Below are positions 14,182 to 16,469 of a stretch of DNA of 16,469 nucleotides, one piece after another (positions within the stretch are counted from its first letter, which is position 1; each line of letters begins with the position of its first letter). The notes below the pieces were generated by a model that saw only the letters and a list, made by a program, of their open reading frames with translations, was not told the origin of the DNA and did not search any database. The stretch covers positions 1-16,469 of the forward strand of contig CAUCBQ010000030.1 in the NCBI GenBank assembly GCA_958441075.1. The letters run 5' to 3'. The position numbers and the translations under genes were made by a program. The DNA is from an uncultured Clostridiaceae bacterium. Lineage in GTDB: Bacteria; Bacillota; Clostridia; Lachnospirales; Lachnospiraceae.

Positions 14182-14739
14182 ATGATGCCGGAAATTTCCT
14201 TAAACGTACTGGATGTAGCGGAAAATTCCACCCGTGCAGGTGCTTCTCTTGTAACCATCAGCATAAATGCAGATACAAAGGCAGACCTGCTGACCGTGCA
14301 GATTGCGGATAACGGCTGCGGCATGAGCGAAGAACAGCTCTCCCATGTAACAGATCCCTTTTATACTACCCGGACTACCCGGAAGGTGGGGCTGGGAGTT
14401 CCCTTTTTTAAAATGGCCGCCGAAAGCGCCGGAGGGAGCTTTTCCATCTGTTCTCAGATAGGTAAAGGCACGGAGGTAACTGCCGTATTCGGCTTATCCC
14501 ACATTGACCGTATGCCTTTGGGCGACATAAACAGCACCATCCACAACCTGATCGTATACCATCCGGACACGGATTTCTGCTATACATATACATACAACGG
14601 AGCTTCCTTTATCCTGGATACCAGGCAGATGAGGGAGATCCTTGGCGGCATTCCCCTTGACACACCGGAAATATCCGCCTATATTTTGGAATTTCTAAAG
14701 GAAAATCAGAAGGAAACCGACGGCGGCGTTCTGCTGTGA
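14182..14739 (+). CDS. GHKL-fold ATPase in the hydrogenase operon
   Basis: This is a 185-residue protein with a histidine-kinase-like ATPase domain and no phosphoacceptor histidine domain. The N box is DVAENS (11-16, N15), the G1 box DNGCGM (43-48), then PFYTT (59-63), the G2 box GLGVPFFK (70-77) and GKGTEV (94-99). The last ~85 residues are a domain I do not recognise. The gene begins 3 bases after the hydC stop, at one of two adjacent ATGs, without a clear ribosome binding site, so it is probably translated by coupling. It is commonly found between hydC and hydB homologs in clostridia (from memory). It could phosphorylate a partner such as a DRTGG or hydrogenase protein; this is unproven. 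Confidence 0.83.
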   Translation: MMPEISLNVLDVAENSTRAGASLVTISINADTKADLLTVQIADNGCGMSEEQLSHVTDPFYTTRTTRKVGLGVPFFKMAAESAGGSFSICSQIGKGTEVTAVFGLSHIDRMPLGDINSTIHNLIVYHPDTDFCYTYTYNGASFILDTRQMREILGGIPLDTPEISAYILEFLKENQKETDGGVLL

Positions 14740-14774
14740 CCGCTGCCCCTTAGATAGAAGGAGGTTTATAACCC

Positions 14775-15152
14775 ATGAAAACTCTTGCTGAATTACAGGC
14801 CATCCGCGAGCGGATGCAGAGCCAGGTAAACCTGCGCGCTGAAGACCATAACCATACCCGCGTGGTAGTAGGTATGGCTACCTGCGGAATCGCTGCAGGC
14901 GCCAGACCTGTTCTTAATACCTTTGCCCATGAGATCCAGTCCAAAGGCCTCACGGACCGGATCAGCGTAACTCAGACAGGCTGTATCGGACTGTGCCAGT
15001 ATGAGCCCATTGTCGAGGTCATGGAACCCGGCAAAGATAAAATTACATATGTAAAAATGAACCCTGACAAGGCCTTAGAGGTAATTGAACGCCATCTGAT
15101 AGGCGGTCATCCGGTTGAAAAATATACTATGGGTGCCGCAGGATTAAAATAA
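14775..15152 (+). CDS. [2Fe-2S] ferredoxin-like (thioredoxin-fold) protein with three cysteines
   Basis: This is a 125-residue thioredoxin-like ferredoxin related to the N-terminal domain of HydB and to NuoE. The helical start (LAELQAIRERMQSQVNLR) precedes the cluster domain. Canonical members have C-x4-C then C-x3-C. Here the residues are V32 and C37, then C70 and C74, so the first ligand position is valine. It probably binds a [2Fe-2S] cluster with another fourth ligand, or binds it weakly, or has a sensing role. AAGGAGG lies 10 bases before the ATG. It is 14 bases upstream of hydB. T. maritima has a similar ferredoxin (TM1420) next to its sensory hydrogenase, as I recall. Confidence 0.85.
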   Translation: MKTLAELQAIRERMQSQVNLRAEDHNHTRVVVGMATCGIAAGARPVLNTFAHEIQSKGLTDRISVTQTGCIGLCQYEPIVEVMEPGKDKITYVKMNPDKALEVIERHLIGGHPVEKYTMGAAGLK

Positions 15153-15166
15153 AGGAGGAGCTGTCT

Positions 15167-16469
15167 ATGTATCGTTCACATGTGCTTGTCTGCGGCGGTA
15201 CCGGATGTACCTCTTCCGGAAGCCCCCAGATTATGGATGCATTAAAAAATGAATTAAAACGCCAGGGACTGGAGGATGAGGTAGCGGTTGTAGAAACCGG
15301 CTGCCACGGTCTCTGTGCCCTGGGTCCTATTATGATTGTTTACCCGGATGCCACCTTTTACTCCATGGTACAGCCCGGAGACATCCCCGAGATTGTATCT
15401 GAACATCTGTTAAAGGGCCGCGTGGTGACCCGTCTTCTCTATCAGGAGACTGTAAGCCCTACCGGCGGCATCAAGGCTTTAAGCGACACGGACTTTTATA
15501 AAAAGCAGCACCGTATCGCCCTTCGCAACTGCGGTGTTATTGATCCTGAAAATATTGAAGAATACATCGGAACCGGCGGCTATCAGGCTCTGGGCAAGGT
15601 CCTCACCGAGATGACTCCCGATGACGTAATCCAGACCCTTTTAGACGCAGGCCTGAGAGGCCGCGGAGGCGCAGGCTTCCCCACCGGCTTAAAATGGAAG
15701 CTCTGCCGTCAGAATGACGCAGATCAGAAATATGTCTGCTGTAATGCAGACGAGGGCGACCCAGGTGCATTTATGGACCGTTCCGTACTGGAGGGCGATC
15801 CCCATGCAGTGCTGGAGGCTATGGCGATTGCCGGCTACGCCATCGGTGCAAACCAGGGCTATATCTATGTCCGTGCAGAATATCCCATTGCTGTAGACCG
15901 TCTTCAGATCGCCATCAGACAGGCCCGTGAGATGGAGCTTTTAGGCAAAAACATTTTCGGAACCGGCTTTGATTTTGATATTGACCTCCGTCTGGGCGCA
16001 GGTGCTTTCGTCTGCGGCGAGGAAACCGCTCTTATGACCTCTATCGAGGGAAAACGCGGTGAGCCAAGACCCCGTCCTCCGTTCCCGGCACAGAAGGGCT
16101 TATTCGGAAAGCCAAGTATCTTAAATAATGTAGAAACCTATGCCAATATCCCTCAGATCATTTTAAACGGCCCTGAATGGTTTGCTTCCATGGGTACGGA
16201 AAAATCCAAAGGTACCAAGGTATTTGCCCTGGGCGGCAAAATCAACAATACCGGTCTGGTAGAGGTTCCCATGGGAACTACCCTGCGGACCGTAATCGAG
16301 GAAATCGGCGGCGGAATCCCCGGAGGCAAGAAATTTAAGGCCGCACAGACCGGAGGACCTTCCGGCGGCTGTATCCCGGCTGAGCATTTTGATATTCCAA
16401 TTGACTACGACAACCTGATTGCCATTGGTTCCATGATGGGTTCCGGCGGTCTGATCGTCATGGATGAGG
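15167..16469 (+). CDS. hydB: HydB, NuoF-like flavoprotein of NADH-linked [FeFe] hydrogenase (3' end outside the window)
   Basis: This is the NAD(H)- and FMN-binding subunit, where electron bifurcation occurs. The first 434 codons are present and the frame is open at the window end. Residues 1-100 form a thioredoxin-like [2Fe-2S] domain with C9, C14, C46 and C50 (CGGTGC, CHGLC). The NuoF core then shows the FMN/NAD motif RGRGGAGFPTGLKW (164-177), CNADEGDPGAFMDRS and GAGAFVCGEETAL (near residue 283). The NuoF cluster-binding cysteines and the C-terminal two-[4Fe-4S] extension expected of HydB would lie to the right. The ribosome binding site is AAAGGAGGAG. hydA is expected next. Confidence 0.93.
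   Translation, partial: MYRSHVLVCGGTGCTSSGSPQIMDALKNELKRQGLEDEVAVVETGCHGLCALGPIMIVYPDATFYSMVQPGDIPEIVSEHLLKGRVVTRLLYQETVSPTGGIKALSDTDFYKKQHRIALRNCGVIDPENIEEYIGTGGYQALGKVLTEMTPDDVIQTLLDAGLRGRGGAGFPTGLKWKLCRQNDADQKYVCCNADEGDPGAFMDRSVLEGDPHAVLEAMAIAGYAIGANQGYIYVRAEYPIAVDRLQIAIRQAREMELLGKNIFGTGFDFDIDLRLGAGAFVCGEETALMTSIEGKRGEPRPRPPFPAQKGLFGKPSILNNVETYANIPQIILNGPEWFASMGTEKSKGTKVFALGGKINNTGLVEVPMGTTLRTVIEEIGGGIPGGKKFKAAQTGGPSGGCIPAEHFDIPIDYDNLIAIGSMMGSGGLIVMDE

Overview
The window looks like chromosomal DNA of an anaerobic Firmicute of class Clostridia, most likely Lachnospiraceae. The reasons are strong AGGAGG-type ribosome binding sites, sigma-A promoters, a clostridial LexA (SOS) box, a Rex-like operator, and NADH-linked [FeFe]-hydrogenase genes with a sensory hydrogenase. 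Genus assignment is inference. No mobile element, CRISPR array or tRNA was seen.

Left edge (1-580): tandem consensus promoters on the minus strand fire leftward into a structured, gene-free leader of about 250 bases that runs off the window. This looks like the start of a ribosomal RNA operon, with the 16S gene just outside. Next come three minus-strand units: uvrA (583-3408) under a promoter overlapped by a LexA box; a small DUF6809-like gene (3501-3785); and the membrane protease gene ftsH (3909-5798).

Middle (5930-8525): a complete polar amino-acid ABC importer operon on the minus strand (lipoprotein receptor, permease, ATPase). It has its own promoter, a palindrome in the leader, a stem-loop after the receptor gene and a good terminator.

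Right half (8558-16469): two divergent units share a 216-base intergenic region. On the minus strand lies a tightly packed run: a DRTGG-domain protein, an RsbW/RsbT-like ATPase, a sensory-type [FeFe] hydrogenase that keeps the H-cluster cysteines but lacks the proton-relay cysteine, a second DRTGG protein, a PHP-domain phosphoesterase, an FchA-like cyclohydrolase and a FolD with an altered catalytic motif. On the plus strand are the electron-bifurcating hydrogenase genes: hydC (NuoE-like), a second GHKL ATPase, a three-cysteine ferredoxin-like protein and hydB (NuoF-like, cut by the window end); hydA probably follows outside. A Rex-type inverted repeat overlaps the likely hydC promoter.

Working model (inference): the minus-strand genes form a hydrogen/redox sensing module that controls or tracks the plus-strand bifurcating hydrogenase, and that has been joined to a folate one-carbon pair in which FchA supplies the cyclohydrolase step that the neighbouring FolD may have lost.
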